Below are positions 32,695 through 41,096 of a DNA stretch of 64,000 nt, piece after piece; positions within the stretch are counted from its first letter, which is position 1; each line of letters begins with the position of its first letter. This DNA comes from CALJUZ01 sp003387805 (GTDB taxonomy: Bacteria; Bacillota; Limnochordia; Limnochordales; ZCTH02-B6): the NCBI GenBank assembly GCA_937975235.1, contig CALJUZ010000066.1, positions 16,650-80,649 of the forward strand, given 5' to 3'. The notes beneath the pieces are model-generated. The model made no database searches and was not told the DNA's origin. It was given only the letters and a program-made list of their open reading frames with translations. Made by a program: the position numbers and the translations under genes.

Positions 32695-34395
32695 CTAGTC
32701 CTGTTCTTCCTTCAGCAAGTCGGCCAGTGCCTTGAAGTCTTTCGCCACGCGCTTGGCACGCTTCTTGCCGGCGCCGGGCGCCTCTTTCTCCTCGTCCTCG
32801 TCCGGCTCGGAGACCACCTGGCCCAGCACGCCCGCCAGCTGCCGCGCCAGCGGGTTGTCCACGTCGTCCTCCTCGGGACCCGCGACGTAGACCGCGACGT
32901 CTTCGTCGTCGGCGTCCTCCTCGTCGTCGGCGCCGAACAGCGTCGGCAGCGGCTCGTCCTCTTCCGCCAGCACGTCCAGCACGTCGTCGTCGAACAGCTC
33001 CTCCTCCAGCTCGCGGCGGGCGGTGCGGCCCCGCCGCTTGGGAGCCGCCGGCTTCTCCAGCAGCTCCTCTTCGACGTCGTCCTTGGGAACGAAGAACTCC
33101 TCGGGCAGCTCGTCCTCCAGGACCGCGTCCGCCTCGCCGAGATCGGCGTCCAGCTCGACGGCCGCATCGTCCAGGACCGGAATCTCGGCCGCGACGGGCA
33201 CGTCGGCCGCGTCCTCCACCGTCGCCTCGGCCAGCGCCGCGGGCTCCAGCTGCTCGGCCTCCTCCTGCACCGCGGCCTGGCCGGCCGCCTCCGCGGCCCG
33301 GCGGGCCCGCAGCGCCGCCTCGGCCTCCTCGAAGGCCCGCTGGGCCTCCAGCACCGCCAGCTCGGCCATCTGCGACTCGCTCTTGATGTCGATCTTCCAG
33401 CCGCACAGCCGCGCCGCGAGGCGGGCGTTCTGCCCTTCCTTGCCGATGGCCAAAGACAGCTGGTGGTCGGGCACCACGGCGCGCGCGGACTTCTCGTCAT
33501 GGTTCAGGTACACCTGAACGACCTTGGCCGGGCTCAGGGCGTTGGCCACGAAGCGCTCGGGGTCCGGCGACCACTCGACGATGTCGATCTTCTCGCCCCG
33601 GAGCTCCTGCACCACCGCCTGCACCCGCGTGCCCCGGGGACCGACGCAGGCGCCCACCGGATCGACGTTCGGGTCGCGGGAATACACCGCGATCTTCGAG
33701 CGGTTGCCCGCCTCGCGGGCCACCGCCTTGATCTCCACGATGCCGTCGTGAATTTCCGGCACTTCCAGTTCAAACAGCCGCTTGAGCAAGCCGGGATGGG
33801 TGCGGGAGATGTAAACCTGCGGCCCTTTGGGAAGCTGCTTGACCTCGGTGATGTACACCTTGATGCGGGCGCCCGGCGAGTACGTCTCCCCCGGCATCTG
33901 CTCGCTGGGCACCAGCACCGACTCGATGCGGCCCAGGTCGATGATGGCGTTGCGGTTGCTCATGCGCTGGACGATGCCGGTGACGATGTCGCCTTCGCGG
34001 CTGGCGTACTCTTCATAAATCAGGTTGCGCTCCGCGTCGCGAATGCGCTGGATGACCACCTGCTTGGCCGTGCCCGCGGCGATGCGGCCGAAGTCCTTGG
34101 GCGTAATCTCGATCTCGGCCACGTCGCCCACCTGGTAGGCCGGGTTGATTTGGCGCGCGTCCTCCAGCGAAATTTCCGTCGCGTCGTCCTCGACCTCATC
34201 CACGACGGTCTTCATCGCGTAGACGCGCATGCGCCCGGTGCGGTCGTCCAGCATGACCCGCACGTTTTCCGCCGAGCCGTAGTGGCGTTTGTAGGCGGAC
34301 ACGATGGCCGCCTCGATGGCCTCCAACAAAATTTCTTTGGAGATGCCTCGCTCTCGCTCCAGTTCGTTGAGAGCACCAACCAATTCCAAATTCAT
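32695..34395 (-). CDS. nusA: Transcription factor NusA with long acidic C-terminal extension
   Basis: NusA binds RNA polymerase and nascent RNA and modulates pausing and termination. The N-terminal domain starts MNLELVGALNELERERGISK; S1 and two KH domains follow (VGACVGPRGTRVQAVVQEL and ALSPAKVVQVYL). Beyond residue about 370, where the Bacillus protein ends, a further 190 residues are strongly Asp/Glu/Ala-rich (for example EEEDADDEDVAVYVAG in part), ending in a basic patch KKRAKRVAKDF. The ATG at 34395 is preceded by GGGAGG 12 bases away. The total of 566 residues is unusual for a Bacillota NusA. Confidence 0.93.
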   Translation of the reverse strand: MNLELVGALNELERERGISKEILLEAIEAAIVSAYKRHYGSAENVRVMLDDRTGRMRVYAMKTVVDEVEDDATEISLEDARQINPAYQVGDVAEIEITPKDFGRIAAGTAKQVVIQRIRDAERNLIYEEYASREGDIVTGIVQRMSNRNAIIDLGRIESVLVPSEQMPGETYSPGARIKVYITEVKQLPKGPQVYISRTHPGLLKRLFELEVPEIHDGIVEIKAVAREAGNRSKIAVYSRDPNVDPVGACVGPRGTRVQAVVQELRGEKIDIVEWSPDPERFVANALSPAKVVQVYLNHDEKSARAVVPDHQLSLAIGKEGQNARLAARLCGWKIDIKSESQMAELAVLEAQRAFEEAEAALRARRAAEAAGQAAVQEEAEQLEPAALAEATVEDAADVPVAAEIPVLDDAAVELDADLGEADAVLEDELPEEFFVPKDDVEEELLEKPAAPKRRGRTARRELEEELFDDDVLDVLAEEDEPLPTLFGADDEEDADDEDVAVYVAGPEEDDVDNPLARQLAGVLGQVVSEPDEDEEKEAPGAGKKRAKRVAKDFKALADLLKEEQD

Positions 34396-34440
34396 GCTGG
34401 GCCACAGCCTCCCGCCTTCAAAACTTTCCTCGTTCAATCA

Positions 34441-34902
34441 TCAAAACTCCGCGACCAAGTGGGCTTTCGCCACCTGGTCCACGGGAATGCGCCTCTCCTC
34501 GCCGTCGATGCGGAGCACCACCGCTCCGCCCTCCAGCCCCAAGAGTTCGCCCTTGAAATTCCGCCGCCCTTCCACGGGACCGTAGGTGCGCACCTGCACC
34601 GTGTGCCCGGCGAAGCGCACGAAGTCCCGGGGCTTGGTCAGCGGCCGCTCCACGCCCGGCGACGACACTTCCAGCGTGTAGCTGTCCTCGATGGGGTCCA
34701 CTTCGTCCAGCTTGTCGCCGAGCAGCCGGCTCATGGCCTGGCAGTCGTCCAGCGTCACGCCGCCGGGTTTGTCGATGAACACCCGCACCACGCGACCGCC
34801 CGCCTCGCGGCGAAACTCCACGTCGACGATTTCCAGCCGCAGCGGCTCGGCCAGCTGCTCCGCCAGCTCGGCGATGATTTCCACGGGCCTCTTGGCGGCC
34901 AT
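34441..34902 (-). CDS. rimP: Ribosome maturation factor RimP
   Basis: RimP is needed for 30S assembly. The 153 residues match the family: LRLEIVDVEFRREAGG, RVVRVFIDKPGGVTLDDC, LDEVDPIEDSYTLEVSSPG, ERPLTKPRDF. It is the first gene of the rimP-nusA-infB operon, about 100 bases after its promoter. Confidence 0.96.
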   Translation of the reverse strand: MAAKRPVEIIAELAEQLAEPLRLEIVDVEFRREAGGRVVRVFIDKPGGVTLDDCQAMSRLLGDKLDEVDPIEDSYTLEVSSPGVERPLTKPRDFVRFAGHTVQVRTYGPVEGRRNFKGELLGLEGGAVVLRIDGEERRIPVDQVAKAHLVAEF

Positions 34903-34947
34903 CCCCGATCCCTCCGAATTCGAGCGGCGGCAAAAAGCGCCTTACAC

Positions 34948-34980
34948 GCCGAAAGAGTGGGGCGACCCCACTCTTTCGGC
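34948..34980 (-). promoter_or_regulatory. Perfect 15-bp leader hairpin upstream of rimP
   Basis: Arms 34948-34962 and 34966-34980 are perfectly complementary with a 3-base loop. In the transcript it lies between the promoter and rimP. A T5 tract sits ten bases further on, too far for a classic terminator. It may attenuate or stabilise the translation-factor transcript, or end polC readthrough. Confidence 0.6.
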
Positions 34981-35007
34981 TCCGCACGTATGCTCGTTGC
35001 CGGAAAT

Positions 35008-35036
35008 AGTATACCATCTCTCCGAGCCGTTGGCAA
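35008..35036 (-). promoter_or_regulatory. Promoter of the rimP-nusA-infB operon
   Basis: On the minus strand TTGCCA (complement of 35031-35036) and TATACT (complement of 35008-35013) are 17 bases apart. The -35 box begins eight bases after the polC stop, and the start of transcription would be near 35001. Confidence 0.8.
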
Positions 35037-35043
35037 CAAGGCG

Positions 35044-38000
35044 TTAAAAAAGTGTCAATTGATCCGTTTCCGGCAGGCCCTCCAGGGCGCCGTGGCGCCG
35101 CAGCGCGTCGATGACGTTCTTGCCCACCTTGGCCTTGGCCCGCAAATCGTCGATGGACGTGAACTGCCCCTGGCTGCGGGCTTCCACGATGCTGTGGGCC
35201 GCGCTCTCGCCCACGCCCGACAACGACACCAGCGGCGGCAGCAGCCCTTCCTCGGTCACCTGGAACCGGAGCGCGTCGGACTCGTACAAATCGATGCGGC
35301 GGAAGCGGACGCCCCGGGCCATGGCCTCCAAAACCAGCTGCATGGTGGTGGCCAGCGCCTTCTCCCGCTGGGTCGCGTCCTGCCCTTTGCGCTCCACCGC
35401 CTCCACGGCGCGGCGGATCTCGTCTTTGCCCTGCACCAGCAAATCCGCGTCGCACTCTTCCGCCCGCACCGTCAGCGCCGCCGCGTAAAACGCCTCGGGG
35501 TAGTGCACTTTGAAGTACGCGATGCGAAAGGCCATCATGACGTAGGCGGCCGCGTGGGCCTTCGGAAACATGTAGCTGATCTTGCGGCACGAATCGATGT
35601 ACCACGGGGGCAGGTCGAAGCGCCGCATCAGCTGCTCGTCCTCGGCCGTCAGCCCCCGGCCTTTGCGCACCTGCTCCATGATGCGGAACGCGTTGCTCGC
35701 GTCCATGCCTTTGTGAATGAGGAAGGTCATAATGTCGTCTCGCGTCGCGATGACCTGGCTCAGCGTGGCCTGGCCCTGGCGCACCAGCTCCTGCGCGTTG
35801 TTCAGCCAGACGTCGGTGCCGTGCGAGAGGCCCGAGATGCGCACCAGCTCGGAAAAGGTCTTCGGCCGCGTGTCCTCCAGCATCTGCCGCACGAAGCCGG
35901 TGCCGAACTCGGGCACGCCCAGGGTGCCCACGGTGCTGCCGGCCGCGTCCGCGGGCCCGATGCCCAACGGGTCCAGGCTGCTGAAGATGGCCAGCGTGTC
36001 CGGGTCGTCCAGCGGGATGCGGGTGACGTCCACGCCGGTCAAATCCTCCAGCATGCGCAGGATGGTCGGATCGTCGTGGCCTAGAATGTCCAGCTTCACC
36101 AAGTTGTCGTGCAGCGCGGAGTAATCGAAATGCGTCGTGATGACGCCCGATTCCCGGTCGTTGGCCGGGTGCTGCACCGGCGTGAATTCGTGGATGTCGC
36201 GCCCCTTGGGCACGACGATAAGGCCGCCGGGGTGCTGGCCCGTGGTGCGGCGCACGCCCGAGCAGCCCCGTACCAGCCGGTTGACCTCCGCGCTGCGGGG
36301 CTCCGCGCCGATGGACTCGAGGAACTTGCGCACGTACCCGTACGCGGTGCGCTCGGCCAGCGTCGCGATGGTGCCGGCGCGGTAGACGTTCTCCTTGCCC
36401 AAAAGCTCTTCGGCGTACTGGTGGGCCCGGGACTGGTATTCGCCCGAGAAGTTGAGGTCGATGTCCGGCACTTTGTCGCCGTGAAAACCCATAAACGTCT
36501 CGAACGGAATGTCGAAGCCGTCTTTGTGCAGCTCCGCGCCGCACTGCGGGCAGCTCTCCCGGGGCAGATCGATGCCGCAGCCCACCGAGCCGTCGGTGAA
36601 AAACCGGCTCCAGCGGCACCGGGGGCATACGTAGTGGGGCGGCAGGGGGTTGACTTCGGTGATGCCGCAGAGGGTGGCCACCAGCGACGAGCCCACCGAG
36701 CCCCGGGAGCCCACCAGATAGCCGTCCTCCAGAGACTTTTTCACCAGCAGGTGCGCGATGTAGTACAGCGGCGCGAAGCCGTTGTCGATGACGGCCCGCA
36801 GCTCCCGTTCCAGCCGCTCCTGCACGATGGGCGGCGGCGGGTCGCCGTAGCGGGCCTTGGCCGTCTCCCGGGCGATGCGCTCGATTTCTTCGGCCGCCCC
36901 GGGCACGTCGGGCGTGTGCAGCCCTTCCGGCACCGGGCCCATCTCCTGGCAGCGGTCGGCGATTTGCCGCGGGTAGTCGATGACGACCCGGCGGGCCCGC
37001 TCTTCGCCCAAATACGCAAACTCCTCCAGCATTTCCGCGGTGGTGCGCAAATACAGCGGCGTGGGCCGCTCGGCGGTGGAAAAGCCGTGGCCGGCCATGA
37101 TGATGCGGCGGAAGATCTCGTCCTCCGGGTGGATGAAGTGCGCGTCGGACGTGGCCACCACGGGCATGCCCAGTTCCTCGGCCAGCGACACGATGGTCCG
37201 GTTGATGTCCCGCAGGCCTTCTTCGTCCTTCACCGTGCCGTCGTCGACCAGGAAGCGGTTGTTGCCCAAAGGCTGGATCTCCAGGTAATCGTAAAAGCGG
37301 GCGATCTCCAGCAGGCGCTGGCGCGGCTGTCCTTCGAGAATGGCCTGGAACAGCTCGCCCGCCTCGCACGCGGAGCCGACAATGAGGCCCTCGCGGCGCT
37401 TTTCGATTTCGGACCTGGGAATCCGCGGATGGCGGTAGAAATGGTGCAAGTGGGACAGCGACACCAGCTCGTACAAGTGCCGCAGGCCCGTCTTGTCGGC
37501 GGCCAGGATGACGATGTGGTACGAGCGGCCCCGCTCGTCGCCGTCGTTGACCAAATAGCCTTCGACGCCGTAAATGAGCTTGATGCCCGCGGCTTTGGCC
37601 GCCGCGTACGCGTCGGGAAACGCGTGGACGACGCCGTGGTCCGTCACCGCGATGGCCGGATGGCCCCACTCCGCGGCCTGGCGAATAATGTCTCTGGTGT
37701 CGGCGGCGCCGTCCAGGCTGCTCATTTTCGTGTGCAGATGAAGCTCCACCCGTTTTTCCGGGTGATCGTCCGTGCGCCGCCGCGGCGGCGCTTCCGCGAC
37801 GGCCGAGGGGTCGATGACCAGTTCCTGGGTAAAGCGATCGATCTCGGCCCGGCCCCGTACTTTCACCCACTGCCCCTTTTTCACGGGGGGCTTGGCGTCG
37901 GCCTCGCCGCGGACGAAGGCCTTGACGGTGATGGAGTCGGTCTTGTCCGTGATGTCGAAGGTGAGCAGCTGCCCGCCCCGGACCTCCCGCGCCTCGCACG

Positions 38001-38616
38001 TCAGCACTTCGCCTTCGACGATGACCTCCCGGCGCGGCTCCCGCAAGTCCCCCAGCGGCGTGGGCTCGCCGTCAATGCGCTCCACCAGCAGGGACGACCC
38101 GGCCCGGCCGTTGCCCCGCCGCCGGCTTTCCCGGCCCGAGGGCGGCGCGACGGGAATGCCGTTGGCGGCCCGCTCGAGGATGAAGTTCATGTACTGGTCT
38201 TCGTCCAGCTCCTCCAGGGGCGGCGGCTCCTCCGGCGGCGGCGCTTCTTCGGGCCGGTCCGCCGCCGCAGGTTCCCCGGCCGCCGCAGGCACGGCCGCGG
38301 GCGCGGGCGCCGCCGCGTCGTCCCCGGCGGGCGCCGCCACGTCCGGTTCCGACCCTTGGGCCTGCCGCTCAAAGACGAAGGTCACCCGGTCCACGCCGGT
38401 GACGGACTGCAGCAGCCGCTCCTCCAGCTTCCGCAGCGTCTCGTCCGGGACGGGCCGCGGACCGGACAGCACCACACGCCACGCCCGGCGGACCGTGTCC
38501 ACCTCCACCCGCTGCAGCGCCGCCGCGCGCACCGCGGCGGCTTCGTCCTCGGACAGGCGCGGCAGCACTTTGCCCAGCGCGTCGGCCTCTTCCGGCTGAA
38601 TGATGTATACGCTCAT
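35044..38616 (-). CDS. polC: DNA polymerase III alpha subunit PolC lacking the exonuclease insert
   Basis: PolC is the leading replicase of Bacillota. The order is an N-terminal domain with an Ala/Pro/Glu-rich linker (residues about 85-135), an OB domain, PHP (HLHT at 293, VTDHG at 324, GVEGY at 350, then YHIVILA at 366, SACEAG, TSDAH at 479), the zinc and polymerase region (PDIDLNFSGEYQ), and the C-terminal helix-hairpin-helix. In standard PolC a DEDD exonuclease of some 170 residues is inserted between GVEGY and YH; here only about ten residues separate them. At 1190 residues it is about 245 shorter than Bacillus PolC. ATG 38616 follows CGAGGTG. Confidence 0.95.
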   Translation of the reverse strand: MSVYIIQPEEADALGKVLPRLSEDEAAAVRAAALQRVEVDTVRRAWRVVLSGPRPVPDETLRKLEERLLQSVTGVDRVTFVFERQAQGSEPDVAAPAGDDAAAPAPAAVPAAAGEPAAADRPEEAPPPEEPPPLEELDEDQYMNFILERAANGIPVAPPSGRESRRRGNGRAGSSLLVERIDGEPTPLGDLREPRREVIVEGEVLTCEAREVRGGQLLTFDITDKTDSITVKAFVRGEADAKPPVKKGQWVKVRGRAEIDRFTQELVIDPSAVAEAPPRRRTDDHPEKRVELHLHTKMSSLDGAADTRDIIRQAAEWGHPAIAVTDHGVVHAFPDAYAAAKAAGIKLIYGVEGYLVNDGDERGRSYHIVILAADKTGLRHLYELVSLSHLHHFYRHPRIPRSEIEKRREGLIVGSACEAGELFQAILEGQPRQRLLEIARFYDYLEIQPLGNNRFLVDDGTVKDEEGLRDINRTIVSLAEELGMPVVATSDAHFIHPEDEIFRRIIMAGHGFSTAERPTPLYLRTTAEMLEEFAYLGEERARRVVIDYPRQIADRCQEMGPVPEGLHTPDVPGAAEEIERIARETAKARYGDPPPPIVQERLERELRAVIDNGFAPLYYIAHLLVKKSLEDGYLVGSRGSVGSSLVATLCGITEVNPLPPHYVCPRCRWSRFFTDGSVGCGIDLPRESCPQCGAELHKDGFDIPFETFMGFHGDKVPDIDLNFSGEYQSRAHQYAEELLGKENVYRAGTIATLAERTAYGYVRKFLESIGAEPRSAEVNRLVRGCSGVRRTTGQHPGGLIVVPKGRDIHEFTPVQHPANDRESGVITTHFDYSALHDNLVKLDILGHDDPTILRMLEDLTGVDVTRIPLDDPDTLAIFSSLDPLGIGPADAAGSTVGTLGVPEFGTGFVRQMLEDTRPKTFSELVRISGLSHGTDVWLNNAQELVRQGQATLSQVIATRDDIMTFLIHKGMDASNAFRIMEQVRKGRGLTAEDEQLMRRFDLPPWYIDSCRKISYMFPKAHAAAYVMMAFRIAYFKVHYPEAFYAAALTVRAEECDADLLVQGKDEIRRAVEAVERKGQDATQREKALATTMQLVLEAMARGVRFRRIDLYESDALRFQVTEEGLLPPLVSLSGVGESAAHSIVEARSQGQFTSIDDLRAKAKVGKNVIDALRRHGALEGLPETDQLTLF

Positions 38617-38671
38617 TGGTGCACCTCGTTGTCGGGTCAATGACGGGTGCGGCCGCAGCGCAAAGGCCGCG

Positions 38672-39295
38672 TCAGCGGTACGACCGCAGGATTTCCCAGT
38701 ACATCTGCACGCGGGCCCGGAAACCTTTCCACAGGCCGGCCTTTTCTTCCTTCATGACGTGGGCCAGGCCCGGCAGGCTGACCCGGGCCACCTTCAGGCC
38801 TTGCTTGTCCGCGTAGCGGGAGAGGGCCGCCTCCACGCCGAAGCCGGCCTGTTCCAGGTCCGGAACCTGTTCGAGCACGTCGCGGCGCACCGCCCGCTGC
38901 CCCGTCAAGAACGGGGCCAGCTTCTGGGCGATGTCCGTCAGAGGCCGCCCGTCGGCGAACACGCCGATGGTCATGTCCGCCCGGCCCGCGGCCACGGGCT
39001 CCACCAGGGAGTAAATGTGGCCGGCGCGCAAGCCGATCAAGTCCGCGTCCAAAAACAAGATCACGTCCGCGTCGGTATGCTGCACGCCGGCCATCATCGC
39101 GCCGCCTTTGCCCACGTTTTCGGGCAGTTCCACCACGTTCACGCCGTAGCGGCGGGCCACGGCCGCGGTGTCGTCGCGGCAGCCGTCGCAGACGACAATG
39201 ACCTCGTCCACGTGGACGCTGCGCACGACCCGGCTCAGCACGCGCCCGATGTGGGCCGCTTCGTTGAACGCCGGTATGACGGCGGCGATTTTCAT
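38672..39295 (-). CDS. Family 2 glycosyltransferase
   Basis: This 207-residue GT-A enzyme starts MKIAAVIPAFNEAAHIGRVL and has the nucleotide-sugar Asp motifs VVCDGCRDDTA and LFLDADLIGL. There is no membrane helix. It uses a nucleotide-diphosphate sugar; the acceptor is unknown. The nearest relatives by pattern are dolichol-phosphate-mannose-synthase-like enzymes. It sits between proS and polC with short gaps (under 60 bases), which is not part of the usual replication/isoprenoid neighbourhood. ATG 39295 follows GGGAGAGA. Confidence 0.85.
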   Translation of the reverse strand: MKIAAVIPAFNEAAHIGRVLSRVVRSVHVDEVIVVCDGCRDDTAAVARRYGVNVVELPENVGKGGAMMAGVQHTDADVILFLDADLIGLRAGHIYSLVEPVAAGRADMTIGVFADGRPLTDIAQKLAPFLTGQRAVRRDVLEQVPDLEQAGFGVEAALSRYADKQGLKVARVSLPGLAHVMKEEKAGLWKGFRARVQMYWEILRSYR

Positions 39296-39320
39296 GTTCT
39301 TTCTCTCCCGTCCCGGGCCC

Positions 39321-41039
39321 TCACGCGGACAGCGCCGCTCTCACCTGCTCCCGGACGAAAGCGGCGGCCTCCTCGACGGGCACCCGCTCCTGCAGGCTCC
39401 CGTCGCGGCTGGTCACCTCCACGGCGTCTTCGGCCAGAGCCCGCGGCCCGATGGTGATCCGCCACGGGAACCCGATCAAGTCCGCGTCGTTGAACTTGAC
39501 GCCCGCCCTCTCCAGACGGTCGTCCAGCACCACTTCCACGCCCGCGGCCGAAAGCTCCTCGTACAGGCGCTCGGCCACTTGCCGCTGGCGCTGGTCCTCG
39601 TAGTTCACGGGCACCACGATGACGTGGTAGGGCGCCACCGACGCCGGCCAGCGGATGCCGCGCTCGTCGTGGTGCTGCTCGATGATGGCGGCCATCGTCC
39701 GGCCGATGCCGATGCCGTAGCTCCCCATGACAATAGGTTTGGCTTTTCCGTCCTCGTCCAAATACGTCGCGCCCAAGGCCTCCGAGTACCGGGTGCCCAG
39801 CTTGAACACGTGGCCCACTTCGATGCCCCGGGCCGCCGCGACGGGCGCCCCGCAGCGGACGCACGCGTCGCCCGCCTGGACGGTGCGGATGTCCGCAATG
39901 TCGTCGGCCTGCCAGTCCCGGCCCGGCTGCACGTGGATCAGGTGCGCGTCGGCCGCGTTGGCGCCGGCCACCGCGTCCGCCACGGCCCACGCCCACGGAT
40001 CCGCGACGATGCGCACGCCTTTCAGGCCCACGGGGCCGGAGAAGCCCACCGGCGCGCCGGTCACGCTCTGGATGCGCTCGGCCGAAGCCATCTCCAGCGT
40101 CTTGGCGCCCAAGATCCGCTTCAGCTTCACTTCGTTCAGCTCGTGGTCGCCCCGCACCACCGCCGCGACGGGCTGGCCGTCGGCTTCATAAAGGAGCGTC
40201 TTCAAGAGTCGGGCCGGCTCCACGCCCAGAAGCCGCGCCACCTCGTCGATGGTGCGGGCGCCCGGCGTCGCCACCTGCTCCGCGGGCGGCGTCTCCGCCC
40301 GGGCCGCCGGCGCCGGCGGCGGGGCGCTCTCGGCCTTCTCGGTGTTGGCCGCGTAGTCGCACGCGGTGCAGTACACCACTTCGTCTTCGCCCGCGTCGGC
40401 CAGCACCATGAATTCGTGGTTGGCCGTGCCGCCGATCTCGCCGGGATCCGCCTCCACGGCACGCGTCGTCAGGCCGCAGCGGGCGAAAATGCGCTCGTAC
40501 GCCTCGTACATGTAGCGGTAGCTGACGTCGAGGCCTTCCTCGTCGCGGTCAAAAGAATACAAGTCCTTCATGATGAACTCGCGCCCGCGCATGAGGCCGA
40601 ACCGGGGCCGCGGTTCGTCGCGGTACTTGTTGGCGATCTGGTACAGCCGCAGCGGCAGCTGCCGGTACGACCGGACTTCGGCCCGCATCAGCGCGGTGAT
40701 GAGCTCCTCGTGGGTCGGGCCGAGGCAGAAGTCACGGCCGTGGCGATCCTTCAGCCGGAACATGTAGTCGCCGTATTCGTCCCACCGACCCGTCTCCTGC
40801 CAAAGCTCCGCGGGCTGGACCACGGGCATGAGCATTTCCTGGCCGCCCTTGGCGTCCATCTCCTCGCGCACGATCTGCTCGATTTTGCGCAGCACCCGCC
40901 ACGCGAGGGGCAAGTACGTGTAAATGCCGGCCGCCGCCCGCCGGATGAAACCGGCCCGGAGCATCAGCTGATGGCTGATGACTTCCGCCTCGCTCGGCGT
41001 CTCCCGCAAAGTCGGCGCCCACAGCTGCGACATGCGCAT
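39321..41039 (-). CDS. proS: Prolyl-tRNA synthetase (bacterial type with editing domain)
   Basis: This 572-residue class II synthetase charges tRNA-Pro. Motif 2 is in YQIANKYRDEPRPRFGLMRGREF, seen as RDEPRPRFGLMRGREF, and motif 3 is GIGIGRTMAAIIEQ. An INS/YbaK-like editing insertion lies between them (TIDEVARLLGVEPARLLKTL). A C-terminal anticodon domain ends near REQVRAAL. ATG 41039 follows GGGAGG by seven bases. Position after rseP is the common dxr-rseP-proS order. Confidence 0.97.
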   Translation of the reverse strand: MRMSQLWAPTLRETPSEAEVISHQLMLRAGFIRRAAAGIYTYLPLAWRVLRKIEQIVREEMDAKGGQEMLMPVVQPAELWQETGRWDEYGDYMFRLKDRHGRDFCLGPTHEELITALMRAEVRSYRQLPLRLYQIANKYRDEPRPRFGLMRGREFIMKDLYSFDRDEEGLDVSYRYMYEAYERIFARCGLTTRAVEADPGEIGGTANHEFMVLADAGEDEVVYCTACDYAANTEKAESAPPPAPAARAETPPAEQVATPGARTIDEVARLLGVEPARLLKTLLYEADGQPVAAVVRGDHELNEVKLKRILGAKTLEMASAERIQSVTGAPVGFSGPVGLKGVRIVADPWAWAVADAVAGANAADAHLIHVQPGRDWQADDIADIRTVQAGDACVRCGAPVAAARGIEVGHVFKLGTRYSEALGATYLDEDGKAKPIVMGSYGIGIGRTMAAIIEQHHDERGIRWPASVAPYHVIVVPVNYEDQRQRQVAERLYEELSAAGVEVVLDDRLERAGVKFNDADLIGFPWRITIGPRALAEDAVEVTSRDGSLQERVPVEEAAAFVREQVRAALSA

Positions 41040-41096
41040 GGGTCAACCTCCCTATTTCCCCGCTGTGCACGGCCTGACCCGCCGCGGCCCGCGGCG

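Noticed and set aside
32131..36084. A 1317-residue plus-strand frame across nusA and polC
   Set aside because: Shadow of the minus-strand genes; no start context, no domain, and it crosses a promoter and leader.
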